13,110 nucleotides of DNA from JALHTG01 sp964528315 (lineage in GTDB: Archaea; Thermoproteota; Bathyarchaeia; 40CM-2-53-6; JALHTG01): contig CAZGRO010000037.1 in assembly GCA_964528315.1 (NCBI GenBank), positions 1-13,110 of the forward strand, read 5' to 3'. Positions within the stretch are counted from its first letter, which is position 1; each line of letters begins with the position of its first letter. This document shows, one piece after another, positions 7,548 to 13,110 of this stretch. The translations under genes and the position numbers were made by a program. The notes below the pieces were generated by a model, which worked only from the letters and a program-made list of their open reading frames with translations, did no database searches and was not told the origin of the DNA.

Positions 7548-7790
7548 GTCATGGTGAGCAGCATCAGCCCAGCGCGCGAGGCACTCCGCGTACAGAGGCA
7601 GGATGGGGCTTACGAGCCCCCAGCTGGGTTCGTGAGAAAACCGGGAATGCATGGCGAAAGAGTAAAGTCAAGCAAGTTTCGGTCAATTGCCTCATGCATT
7701 GGCTCGACTGTTGTCTATTGCGCTTCTGGGCCACTCAACTGGCCTACTTACGCATTACCTTGAGAACAGAGTGTCTTCTAGCTTTGAGAA
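7548..7790. other. Gene-free spacer between ftsY and the gap, rich in inverted repeats
   Basis: No convincing coding sequence occurs on either strand. Inverted repeats seen: GGGGCT-TACG-AGCCCC (7605-7620, perfect 6-bp stem); CCCAGCTGGG (7619-7628); GGTT-AACC flanking an 8-nt loop (about 7627-7642); AATGCATG at 7646-7653 pairing with CATGCATT at 7693-7700; and TGGCC/GGCCA with a 6-nt loop (about 7729-7745). It could be a leader or promoter region for argF, a noncoding RNA gene cut by the gap, or ordinary spacer. I recognised no signature of tRNA, SRP RNA or RNase P RNA. Confidence 0.5.
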
Positions 7791-8696
7791 CTACTCAACG
7801 ATCTTGCTGATTAGAGAGCGTGAGTTGAAGGAAGCGAGATCGTCGTAGCCTTGACCCGTTCCAAGAAATATGATGGGTTTCTTTGTGACATAGGCTATCG
7901 AGATAGCTGATCCTCCTTTTGCATCTGCGTCAAGTTTCGTCAATATGCTTCCGTCTATTTTGACATATCTTGTGAACTCTTCTGCTTGCGATACAGCATC
8001 GTTTCCCGCCAGAGCGTCTCCCACGAAAATTGTAAAATCTGGATTGGTCACCCTGACGATTTTCTCCACCTCTTTCATAAGGTTCTTGTCGGTTTGCATT
8101 CTCCCAGCTGTGTCTATGAGCACTACGTCTATTCCGTGGGATTCCGCGTAGTTGATAGTGTCAAATGCTACCGCCGCACCGTCTGCTCCATAGGTATGTC
8201 TGATGCTCCTAACTCCAACTCTTTTTGCGTGCGTTTCCAGTTGCTCAATCGACCCTGTCCGATAAGTATCGCTGCATGACACCACGACGCTGAAGCCCTT
8301 CTTTTGGAGGAAGTTCGCGACTTTCGCGATTGTCGTCGTTTTCCCTGTTCCGTTTATTCCTACAAATACCATGACTGATGGATGACCTGTCCTTCTTTTC
8401 TCTCGGATCTTTTCAACAATGTCGACTCTTCCTCCTGAGCCTAGCACCTCATCTAGAACCTCTAGGAGCACCAGTCTTAGCGTTTCTCGCCTGTCTGCAA
8501 GTCTTGATACCGGAGTTTTCTCTACTTTTTCCTTTACAGTCTGGCAGATGTGCTCTGCAACCTCGAAGGCGATGTCGTTCTGGACCAAGAGAAGTCTGAA
8601 TTCTTCAAGTAGTCTGTCCAGTTCCTTTCCTTTGACCTCGGTTTTTGAATAGTTGTCGAGGAAGTTGTTGATATGCGTCTTTAGTTTCTCAAACAA
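7791..8696 (-). CDS. ftsY: Signal recognition particle receptor FtsY
   Basis: SRP-family GTPase that docks ribosome-nascent chain-SRP complexes at the membrane. The 301 residues comprise an N domain (about 1-90) starting MFEKLKTHINNFLDNYSK, with no long acidic A domain, and a complete G domain. G-domain motifs: P-loop GINGTGKTTT (113-122), DTYR (143-146), DTAGR (195-199), TKLDADAKGG (253-262) and the closing GTGQGYDDL. The only family-compatible start is TTG at 8696, directly next to GGAGG with no spacing. The gene overlaps the pfdA stop by 8 nt, so translational coupling probably assists initiation. It is the last gene before the spacer and gap. Confidence 0.96.
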   Translation of the reverse strand: MFEKLKTHINNFLDNYSKTEVKGKELDRLLEEFRLLLVQNDIAFEVAEHICQTVKEKVEKTPVSRLADRRETLRLVLLEVLDEVLGSGGRVDIVEKIREKRRTGHPSVMVFVGINGTGKTTTIAKVANFLQKKGFSVVVSCSDTYRTGSIEQLETHAKRVGVRSIRHTYGADGAAVAFDTINYAESHGIDVVLIDTAGRMQTDKNLMKEVEKIVRVTNPDFTIFVGDALAGNDAVSQAEEFTRYVKIDGSILTKLDADAKGGSAISIAYVTKKPIIFLGTGQGYDDLASFNSRSLISKIVE

Positions 8697-9129
8697 CCTC
8701 CACGTTCTCTCCAGATTTCTTCTTTAGGAGGTCGTTGAGTCTTCCTCGGTCGTTCTCCAGCCGGGTAAGGATTTGCCCTAATTGTTGTTCGATAGATGTT
8801 CTGGTTTTCTCAAGTTCTGTCTGTCTGTTCTTCAGCTCGGTGATAGATTCGTCGATCGTTTTCTCCATGCAGACTTCTGCGCCTATTCCCACGATGACTT
8901 TTTCGGAATCTGAGATCTCTGCTCTTACGTATGAATCTGCGCCGATCGGGACCAGAGTTTCTGTTCCTTTCGGTTTCTTGTTGATCCCTTCAAGAGTGGA
9001 GTTTGCCACCAGAACATCTCTAAGCGCTGCTTGGATCACTTCATATCGTGACTGTAGTACCCTCGCGGATCCTTCGAGCAGTCTGATTTCGACGATGAGT
9101 TGGCGAATTGCCTCGTCTTCCGTGGCCAC
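8689..9129 (-). CDS. pfdA: Prefoldin subunit alpha
   Basis: Prefoldin is a hexameric ATP-independent chaperone (two alpha, four beta) that delivers unfolded proteins to the thermosome. The 146-residue protein has long N- and C-terminal heptad-like helices (about 5-50 and 95-140) around a short central beta segment (KGTETLVPIGADSYVRAEI and KVIVGIGAEVCMEKT), the alpha-subunit layout. The start is GTG at 9129, with AAGG upstream. It lies 17 nt after LX and overlaps ftsY by 8 nt. The LX-pfdA-ftsY order is common in archaea. Confidence 0.93.
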   Translation of the reverse strand: MATEDEAIRQLIVEIRLLEGSARVLQSRYEVIQAALRDVLVANSTLEGINKKPKGTETLVPIGADSYVRAEISDSEKVIVGIGAEVCMEKTIDESITELKNRQTELEKTRTSIEQQLGQILTRLENDRGRLNDLLKKKSGENVEVV

Positions 9130-9146
9130 TGCTGGGCCTTGCTTGG

Positions 9147-9356
9147 CTACTTCGATGGTTGTGCACTCTCCGGCAGTTCTTCCGCTTTCGCGATTTTGAT
9201 CTGAAAGCGTTTTGCCTTGTGTTTGCTTCCGAAAAGCAGATGGATCTTCTCCATTGCTTCCTTTTGATTCAGAGCTTTCACCACTTTTCGAAAGGGTAGC
9301 GTGGCTCTCGCTTTTCTTATTTCACCTTGGACCTGAAACGTTTTCACAGTCGTCAT
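9147..9356 (-). CDS. rplX: Ribosomal protein LX (eL20, L18a family)
   Basis: Small archaeal large-subunit protein equivalent to part of eukaryotic L18a/eL20. The 69-residue length is typical. Recognised from KTFQVQGEIRKAR at the N-terminus, the ALNQKEAMEKIHLLFGSKHKAKR segment in outline (GSKHKAKR being the most diagnostic) and the FQIKIAKAEEL end. ATG start, 4 nt after the aIF6 stop. It is followed 17 nt later by pfdA. Confidence 0.95.
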   Translation of the reverse strand: MTTVKTFQVQGEIRKARATLPFRKVVKALNQKEAMEKIHLLFGSKHKAKRFQIKIAKAEELPESAQPSK

Positions 9357-9360
9357 GATT

Positions 9361-10029
9361 TCACCATATTTCCAGTGTACGAGTTATCGCCATCAGTTCC
9401 GGCCCCGTCGTCGATGACCCAACAATCGCGCCTTTGCTGTTGGCTACGAGGCCTGCCTTCACATACGGAACTCCGCCGTTGATGGTTCCGATATCGACAG
9501 GAACCTTCAATACCTCTTGAATCTTTCTCTTTTCATCTTCCCGTATCATAGGGTGTGCCAGAACACCTTTGTTGGTCGTTGCCGCGAAGGCTCCGATGCA
9601 TGGAAGACCGAGTATCTCCCCAACTACGGCTTCGACCCCCAGCACATCTGTCACCTCCTCAACCGTCTTTCTCGTGAGGCGAGGATCGATCACAGCTCCT
9701 TTGTCATTGGCAAGGATCATGTTCCCCAGGGCATTTCTCTTCTCAGAAAGGACTTGCACGTTCACGTCAAGATGAGATTTTATCGTGCGTATTTCTTCTG
9801 GTTCCGCAGAATGAGGAAGCACAATTCCGTTTGAGTTGCCTGCAGCAAGAACTCCAAGGAGTCTGCACCTGCTGATATCGGTGGAGCAAGCTTCGACTCC
9901 AAGAGCCTGGGCGAATCTCTTCATCTTCTTTGCAGTTACCCCAAAGGGAAAGATCCCTATGCTCTCGGTGCAGACACAGTACAATCCTATGTTCGGACTG
10001 CCTAGAACATCTGATCTGATCAGGGACAG
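9361..10029 (-). CDS. eif6: Translation initiation factor 6 (aIF6), apparent non-AUG start
   Basis: Anti-association factor that binds the large ribosomal subunit near L14 and L24 and keeps subunits apart. Pseudo-repeats of the pentein fold are seen: LGVLAAGNSNGIVLP, LGNMILANDKGAVI, IGAFAATTNKGVLAHP and ANSKGAIVGSSTTGPELM. The first ATG/GTG/TTG in frame is TTG at 9984, which would give 207 residues and begin inside the first repeat. Upstream the frame still encodes the family N-terminus (LIRSDVLGSPNIG) back to a TAG at 10035. The only near-cognate starts there are CTG at 10029 (222 residues) and CTG at 10023 (220 residues). I give the first, but the exact codon is uncertain and a sequence error that destroyed an ATG is possible. 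LX follows after 4 nt. Confidence 0.93.
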   Translation of the reverse strand: MSLIRSDVLGSPNIGLYCVCTESIGIFPFGVTAKKMKRFAQALGVEACSTDISRCRLLGVLAAGNSNGIVLPHSAEPEEIRTIKSHLDVNVQVLSEKRNALGNMILANDKGAVIDPRLTRKTVEEVTDVLGVEAVVGEILGLPCIGAFAATTNKGVLAHPMIREDEKRKIQEVLKVPVDIGTINGGVPYVKAGLVANSKGAIVGSSTTGPELMAITRTLEIW

Positions 10030-10032
10030 ATC

Positions 10033-10245
10033 CTATCGCCCCTTAGTAGCCAAGCGGTATTCCTCGTATTGTGCCAGATGTCCCAGGCTCCCTGTGTTTC
10101 CTGATGCTTCTTTTTCGCGACGCTTCGCTGTGATATTGCGTGAGGCGTATAAATGTTCTTGAGCAGTCGGAGATGGGTGACTGATCAGTTGCTTTGCCTG
10201 GCTGTGGTGTGAGAGAACGTGCTCTTCAAGCGCACTCCTATCGCT
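10033..10245 (-). other. Spacer with start-less 70-codon open frame and repeats
   Basis: The spacer between the exported-protein gene and aIF6. Reading on from the TAG at 10248-10246, the same frame stays open for about 70 codons to the TAG at 10035-10033. It encodes a charged C-terminal end (KRREKEASGNTGS and YEEYRLATKGR) but has no ATG, GTG or useful TTG. A TATA-like element lies inside it, so at most the last third would be in the aIF6 leader. Two short repeats occur: CTGATCAG at 10016-10023 and 10181-10188, and TCCTATCGC at 10031-10039 and 10236-10244. I cannot assign a gene here. Confidence 0.4.
10148..10153 (-). promoter_or_regulatory. TATA-like element ahead of aIF6
   Basis: The minus strand reads CAAGAACATTTATACG around here, with TTTATA as the TATA core and purine-rich AAGAAC in the BRE position. 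Transcription would start near 10125, leaving a leader of about 95 nt before the aIF6 start region. The palindrome ACTGATCAGT (10180-10189) lies about 27 nt upstream of the element. This could be the promoter for aIF6-LX-pfdA-ftsY. Confidence 0.5.
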
Positions 10246-10977
10246 CTACTGCTCGGGCTTTCGTGCATACACCCTCGTAAGAAGAGCCCCCACTAGGCCA
10301 ACAGAGACAAGATACGGCATCAGCGTTGCGAATATGTTTGTTGGCAATAGTATGCCTCCAACGGCTCCAGAGCTAAGCTGCAGTATGCCCCATCCCGATA
10401 TGTCACCTAGGGTTACGCCAGGAGGCCAGTCGTTGTCTCTTCCGGTGAGAGAGTCGTATATTATGCTTGGGGTTTTCACGCCGAAGGGCGAGGAAAGATC
10501 AACCGCTTCGCCGATCTTCCCATTGATGTAGGTTAAAGGAATACTGAACTCGTAGATCTTATGTTTCGTCGGGCTGTTGGGGCTGCTGCCGAACCCTATG
10601 GCTGCAGAATAGGAGCCGACAATGCGGGTGCCGCTGAGACCCTTCGCTGTGATTGTTCGTTGGATGCCGAAATCGAATACCAGAAGGGACAGGTCGCCAG
10701 CATCATCCGTCTTGTCCCCGGTCGCATCGACCATCACAAAAAGTGTTGAAGCATCGTTGGCAAAATACGCGAAGCCATCTATGGGGTAGCTAGGTCCCAG
10801 CATGATTATCTGAGGTGTGGACCATTCTCCTAATGAGAAGACTCCATCTATGCTTGGGAGTCTCTGAATCCAGAAGCTGGTGATCACGATCCTAGAGCTG
10901 GCCAAGGATGGCATGGCCACAGTACCCATCGGGAGAACTAGCGCCACAAGTATCAGTATGACGGACCCTTTTCTCAT
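10246..10977 (-). CDS. Exported, C-terminally anchored protein with CBM9/DOMON-like part
   Basis: I do not recognise a named family with certainty. The 243-residue product has a signal peptide (MRKG, then a hydrophobic core at about 5-22, with Ala/Ser cleavage sites near 21-28). The extracellular part begins PSIDGVFSLGEWSTPQI (about 41-57), resembling the opening of carbohydrate-binding family 9/DOMON-like sandwiches. DASTLFVMVDATGD and LLVFDF strands support this fold. A C-terminal hydrophobic span (about 214-237) followed by RVYARKPEQ would anchor it with a short basic cytosolic tail. Binding of sugars or haem is inference. It lies between eL31 and aIF6, genes usually adjacent in related archaea, so it looks inserted. 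ATG start; TAG stop. Confidence 0.75.
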   Translation of the reverse strand: MRKGSVILILVALVLPMGTVAMPSLASSRIVITSFWIQRLPSIDGVFSLGEWSTPQIIMLGPSYPIDGFAYFANDASTLFVMVDATGDKTDDAGDLSLLVFDFGIQRTITAKGLSGTRIVGSYSAAIGFGSSPNSPTKHKIYEFSIPLTYINGKIGEAVDLSSPFGVKTPSIIYDSLTGRDNDWPPGVTLGDISGWGILQLSSGAVGGILLPTNIFATLMPYLVSVGLVGALLTRVYARKPEQ

Positions 10978-11000
10978 GGCCCAGCAATGTACGGGATTGA

Positions 11001-11010
11001 GTATTTTACT
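11001..11010 (-). promoter_or_regulatory. Possible TATA element ahead of the exported-protein gene
   Basis: The minus strand reads GATAAGAGTAAAATAC, with AGTAAAATAC as a weak TATA-like core about 25-35 nt upstream of the ATG at 10977. This spacing would give a leaderless or nearly leaderless transcript, which is common in archaea. The 89-nt gap after eL31 makes an independent promoter reasonable, but the match is weak. Confidence 0.35.
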
Positions 11011-11066
11011 CTTATCACAAGATTGAGTTCGTTTTCCTACAGACAGATGGGGATATGACTGCCTGG

Positions 11067-11378
11067 TTAGGCTGGCTTCGGAGGATAGACTATTACCTTT
11101 CCTTCTTTGTCTTTCACAGCTCTTATTGTCAGGTTTCGGGGAGGTTTGCTTATTCCTCTTGACCAGATCTGCTCGTTGATCTCGTTGCTGATTATGACGT
11201 TTTCAACTTTCATGTGGCGCTTGACATATTCCTTCAGCATTCTTGTTGCGCGGGGAGTTCGCTTACCTCTTGGGGTTCCCCATACTCTTCGGAAAGGGAA
11301 GGTGTAGGTCCTTTCCTCAACAACCTCTATCTCCTCCTCTTTCTCCTCTTCAGCCTCAACGGGTTTCTCTTCGCTCAT
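11067..11378 (-). CDS. rpl31e: Ribosomal protein eL31
   Basis: Large-subunit protein near the exit tunnel rim, shared by archaea and eukaryotes. The 103 residues begin with an acidic extension (EEKPVEAEEEKEEEIEVVEE, about 3-22) not needed for the fold. The conserved core follows: YTFPFRRVWGTPRGKRTPRA, MLKEYVKRHMKVE, IISNEINEQIWSRGISKPPR and the final VYPP. ATG start, with GGTGATG upstream serving as a ribosome-binding site. It lies 12 nt after eL39. The usual next gene, aIF6, is displaced by the exported-protein gene. Confidence 0.96.
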   Translation of the reverse strand: MSEEKPVEAEEEKEEEIEVVEERTYTFPFRRVWGTPRGKRTPRATRMLKEYVKRHMKVENVIISNEINEQIWSRGISKPPRNLTIRAVKDKEGKVIVYPPKPA

Positions 11379-11390
11379 GTCACATCACCT

Positions 11391-11546
11391 TTAGATCTTC
11401 AGCTTCTTTCTTCTCCAATGCCTCCGTTTTGGATGAGATCTGAATCTGCCCATGGTCTTCGCGATAATCCACATTGGAACTGAACTCTTCTGCCTTCCTG
11501 CCTTCGCGAGACGACGCTTCCTTGACGTGTGTTTGACTCTTGCCAC
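11391..11546 (-). CDS. rpl39e: Ribosomal protein eL39
   Basis: Very short basic protein lining the peptide exit tunnel. The 51 residues read MARVKHTSRKRRLAKAG at the start, then SSVPMWIIAKTMGRFRSHPKR and RHWRRKKLKI at the end, matching eL39 along its whole length. The start is GTG at 11546, with GGAGG (11555-11559) 8 nt upstream, embedded in the last codons of the PDCD5-family gene. That gene's TAG is only 2 nt before the GTG. The TAA stop is 12 nt before eL31, so these genes are translated from one message. Confidence 0.96.
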   Translation of the reverse strand: MARVKHTSRKRRLAKAGRQKSSVPMWIIAKTMGRFRSHPKRRHWRRKKLKI

Positions 11547-11548
11547 TT

Positions 11549-11893
11549 CTATTGCCTCCTTATCTTGATCTCTCGCCTTTGGGATTGCATCCGAGCAAGC
11601 GCTTCTTTCAGTTGCTGATCGGATATGGGAAGACTGACACGACCTGACTGGGCTAACTGCATCAGTTGTAGCTCCAGTTGTTCTGCGAATTCAGGGCGCA
11701 CCATCTTGATGTTCGTCAGTCTTTGTCTAGCTTCAGGCGCCAGTATTTGTCTCAACACTGATTGCTTTTGAGCCTCTGCTTGCTGTTGTACCTTGGCTCG
11801 TTTCTGTTCTTCGACGGATGCTCTCTGAAGTTCCATCATTCGCCTTCTGCGAATCTCTTCAAGCTCCTCGTCAGTGAATTCTTCACTGTTCAT
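11549..11893 (-). CDS. PDCD5/TFAR19-family DNA-binding protein
   Basis: Archaeal relative of eukaryotic programmed cell death protein 5. Archaeal members bind DNA in vitro, and the cellular role is uncertain. The 114-residue length is typical. It has an acidic then basic N-terminal helix (DEELEEIRRRRMMELQRA), a Gln-rich linker, and the core three-helix bundle with LRQILAPEARQRLTNIKMVR and RPEFAEQLELQLMQLAQSGR, ending in basic RREIKIRRQ. The ATG overlaps the eS19 stop by 4 nt (ATGA). The S19e-PDCD5-L39e-L31e order is conserved in many archaea, which supports a ribosome-linked job. Confidence 0.94.
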   Translation of the reverse strand: MNSEEFTDEELEEIRRRRMMELQRASVEEQKRAKVQQQAEAQKQSVLRQILAPEARQRLTNIKMVRPEFAEQLELQLMQLAQSGRVSLPISDQQLKEALARMQSQRREIKIRRQ

Positions 11894-12339
11894 TGCTTGG
11901 CCTCGCTGAGGGACCTAGTTTCTTTCAGAACCTCTCCTGAGATTCGATTGAGCAGGCTGACCCCTTCACGCGTGAGCTTCCTGCCTACCTTTTCCTGTTT
12001 TGTCACCAGTCCAGCCTTCTCCAGCTGCTGGAGTGGATCTCGGATAGATGATCCTCCGCTCTTCCTTGAGTGTTCTATTCTTCGCCCTTTTCTTTTTCGG
12101 CCACCGTATTCTACTCTCAGTCTCTGAACCCCTAGGGGAGCGTGAATGTACAGCTTTCTGAGCAGTGAGGCGCAGCGACGAAACCACCAATCGGGCTGTT
12201 GAGGAGGGCGTTCGCGGTGTGAGCCCGTCTTGGCAGTGAGAGACCAGGTGGGGGGGCTTACCTCGCCTACGTTCTCCTTGAGATATTTCGCTAGCTTCTC
12301 TATGAAAAGATCGGCTGGCACCTGGAAGGGCGTGGGCAC
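11890..12339 (-). CDS. rps19e: Ribosomal protein eS19
   Basis: Small-subunit head protein shared by archaea and eukaryotes. The 149 residues start MPTPFQVPADLFIEKLAKYL. They contain the conserved PDWWFRRCASLLRKLYIHAPLGV segment in outline, the basic EYGGRKRKGRR, and a winged-helix C-terminal half (IRDPLQQLEKAGLV, RKLTREGVSLLNRI). The start is GTG at 12339; the nearest AGGAG is about 12-15 nt upstream, rather distant. The gene is first in the operon and overlaps PDCD5 by 4 nt. A TATA element lies about 60 nt upstream. Confidence 0.95.
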   Translation of the reverse strand: MPTPFQVPADLFIEKLAKYLKENVGEVSPPTWSLTAKTGSHRERPPQQPDWWFRRCASLLRKLYIHAPLGVQRLRVEYGGRKRKGRRIEHSRKSGGSSIRDPLQQLEKAGLVTKQEKVGRKLTREGVSLLNRISGEVLKETRSLSEAKQ

Positions 12340-12395
12340 GGCTTATTTTCTCTCCTGAATCTGGACGCGATCTTCTGACTAACAAACTGACCGTC

Positions 12396-12403
12396 AATAT
12401 AAG
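12396..12403 (-). promoter_or_regulatory. TATA element ahead of the eS19 operon
   Basis: The minus strand reads AACTAATTGCTTATATTGACGG, with TTATAT as a good archaeal TATA core. Initiation would be expected near 12372, giving a leader of about 33 nt that contains the AGGAG site for eS19. This is the best promoter candidate in the window, serving eS19, PDCD5, eL39 and eL31. Confidence 0.6.
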
Positions 12404-12448
12404 CAATTAGTTTTGTCACATCGAGCTTCCGCATCGATATTGTTCTGG

Positions 12449-12472
12449 AGTATTGTCTTGATCTGCAATACT
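12449..12472. repeat. Perfect 7-bp inverted repeat in the divergent intergenic region
   Basis: AGTATTG (12449-12455) and CAATACT (12466-12472) are exact reverse complements separated by 10 nt. They lie between the eS19 operon and the hydantoinase-like gene. The site could be an operator for a dimeric regulator or a hairpin; length alone is not strong evidence. A TTGATCT lies inside the loop and recurs twice nearer the plus-strand gene (12549-12555 and 12557-12563). Confidence 0.4.
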
Positions 12473-12570
12473 GCCTGCTTCATTCATTTGATTGTCAGGA
12501 AAGCCTTTCTAGCCCGTAAACCAATCGAGATATGTCCGTCGATGACAATTGATCTCTTGATCTTCAATGT

Positions 12571-12580
12571 GAGGAGGAGG
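12571..12580 (+). promoter_or_regulatory. Strong ribosome-binding site of the amidohydrolase gene
   Basis: GAGGAGGAGG stands 2 nt before the ATG. The repeated GAGG allows a GGAGG match at about 5 nt spacing as well, so it fixes the start at 12583. Confidence 0.8.
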
Positions 12581-12582
12581 CA

Positions 12583-13110
12583 ATGACAGTCGATCTAGCT
12601 ATCCGTGGGGGAACAGTGGTCACAGCAGGTAGCATTGGCATCGCTGATATCGGTGTGCGAGAAGGCAAGATAGTTCAGATCGGAGGCGACATTTCTGGGC
12701 GTCGAGAAATCCATGCACAGGGGAAATATGTTCTGCCTGGTGGCGTTGATGTCCACGTGCATCTGACAAGCCCACGTCAATCCGGGCCAGGAGTCGAGAC
12801 ATGGGTCGATGATTTTGACAGTGGTTCACGAGCGGCGATCGCAGGAGGCGTGACAACAATCGGCAACATGACCTTTCAGCGACAGGGAGAGACACTGCGC
12901 GATGCATTAGAACGCGATCTTGTCGCTGCAAAGCGTGACGGGGCCGTGGATTTTGTTCTTCACCCAGTTCTCACTGATCCTTCCCACGACGCACTATCAC
13001 AGATCTCTGAACTTGCAGCGACTGGTCACACAAGCCTAAAGATTTACTTGGTTAGAGACAACTTCGATGCTCGTGTAGATGACTATGTGCGTGCCATGCA
13101 ACTTGCTGCG
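12583..13110 (+). CDS. Hydantoinase/dihydropyrimidinase-family amidohydrolase (partial, runs off right edge)
   Basis: Metal-dependent cyclic amide hydrolase of the dihydropyrimidinase/D-hydantoinase/allantoinase group; it opens a five- or six-membered ring amide, but the exact substrate cannot be told. The first 176 residues are present of about 460 expected. An N-terminal beta-sandwich strand set (DLAIRGGTVVTA, IGVREGKIVQIGG) leads into LPGGVDVHVHL, with metal ligands H58 and H60. SLKIYL follows, where K153 is the probable carboxylated lysine bridging two metals. The FDSGSRAAIAGGVTTI helix is also typical. ATG start with a very strong GAGGAGGAGG ribosome-binding site (12571-12580). It is the only plus-strand gene and is divergent from the ribosomal operon. 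No pathway partner is visible in the window. Confidence 0.9.
   Translation, partial: MTVDLAIRGGTVVTAGSIGIADIGVREGKIVQIGGDISGRREIHAQGKYVLPGGVDVHVHLTSPRQSGPGVETWVDDFDSGSRAAIAGGVTTIGNMTFQRQGETLRDALERDLVAAKRDGAVDFVLHPVLTDPSHDALSQISELAATGHTSLKIYLVRDNFDARVDDYVRAMQLAA

Noticed and set aside
7590..7620. ACAGA and GGCTTAC resembling the 3' core of RNase P RNA on the plus strand
   Set aside because: The two elements are 10 nt apart instead of about 4, GGCTTAC is part of a simple 6-bp hairpin, and no GAAAGTCC-type partner is visible upstream (the gap intervenes). The evidence is too weak for an RNA call.
7323..7652. Minus-strand open frame MHSRFSHEPSWG... running through the Ns
   Set aside because: It exists only because the Ns are not counted as stops. 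Beyond the gap it lies out of frame with argF and resembles no known protein.
10046..10059. GTAGCCAAGCGGTA resembling a tRNA D-arm
   Set aside because: No T-arm (GGTTC-type) or matching acceptor stem follows at the right distance, and the stretch overlaps the aIF6 leader on the other strand.
10033..10248. In-frame TAG codons as possible pyrrolysine or read-through linking the exported protein to aIF6
   Set aside because: TAG ends about seven ordinary genes in this window (P0, L1, dtdA, ftsY, LX, the exported protein, PDCD5), so it behaves as a normal stop. The joined product would make no functional sense.

Overview
The window is a piece of an archaeal chromosome, almost entirely informational (translation and protein-targeting) genes on the minus strand. 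The gene set is archaeal: alanyl-tRNA synthetase with an N-terminal Cys4 cluster, stalk proteins P0 and P1, a short NGN-KOW Spt5, SecE, DtdA-type D-aminoacyl-tRNA deacylase, aIF6, prefoldin alpha, LX (eL20), eL31, eL39, PDCD5 and eS19. The order eS19-PDCD5-eL39-eL31-aIF6-LX-pfdA-ftsY followed by secE-spt5-L11-L1-P0-P1-alaS resembles clusters known from Crenarchaeota and relatives. I therefore infer a TACK-lineage archaeon, possibly Bathyarchaeia-like; the phylum is a guess from synteny, not a measurement.

Layout, right to left as the minus strand is read. A plus-strand hydantoinase/dihydropyrimidinase-family amidohydrolase starts at 12583 and runs off the right edge. It is divergent from a ribosomal operon with a TATA element near 12400: eS19, PDCD5, eL39 and eL31, tightly packed or overlapping. 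A gene for an exported, C-terminally anchored protein with a CBM9/DOMON-like N-terminal part (10246-10977) interrupts the usual eL31-aIF6 junction. Next come aIF6, LX, pfdA and ftsY, closely spaced. A 243-nt spacer with several inverted repeats and a 100-N assembly gap follow. Beyond the gap are argF (its N-terminus lost in the gap), dtdA (4-nt overlap with argF), secE, spt5 and L11, the latter genes also coupled or overlapping. A promoter-like element near 4500 then precedes L1, P0, P1 and alaS, and alaS runs off the left edge.

How the genes work together: L11, L1, P0 and P1 build the GTPase-associated centre and L1 stalk. SecE and FtsY serve co-translational export. Spt5 couples RNA polymerase to translation or elongation. 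aIF6 is an anti-association factor of the large subunit. AlaRS and DtdA charge tRNA and proofread its chirality. ArgF (arginine biosynthesis) and the amidohydrolase are the metabolic exceptions.

The main oddities are these. P0 ends in a Lys/Glu/Pro-rich tail of about 137 residues and lacks the usual acidic GALFG-type terminus. The aIF6 frame encodes conserved family residues upstream of any ATG, GTG or TTG. About half of the genes use GTG, TTG or apparently CTG starts. A structured-looking spacer abuts the gap, and argF-dtdA is inserted between ftsY and secE. I found no CRISPR array, transposase, rRNA or convincing tRNA. No wholly new system is evident; most of the window is a housekeeping region.
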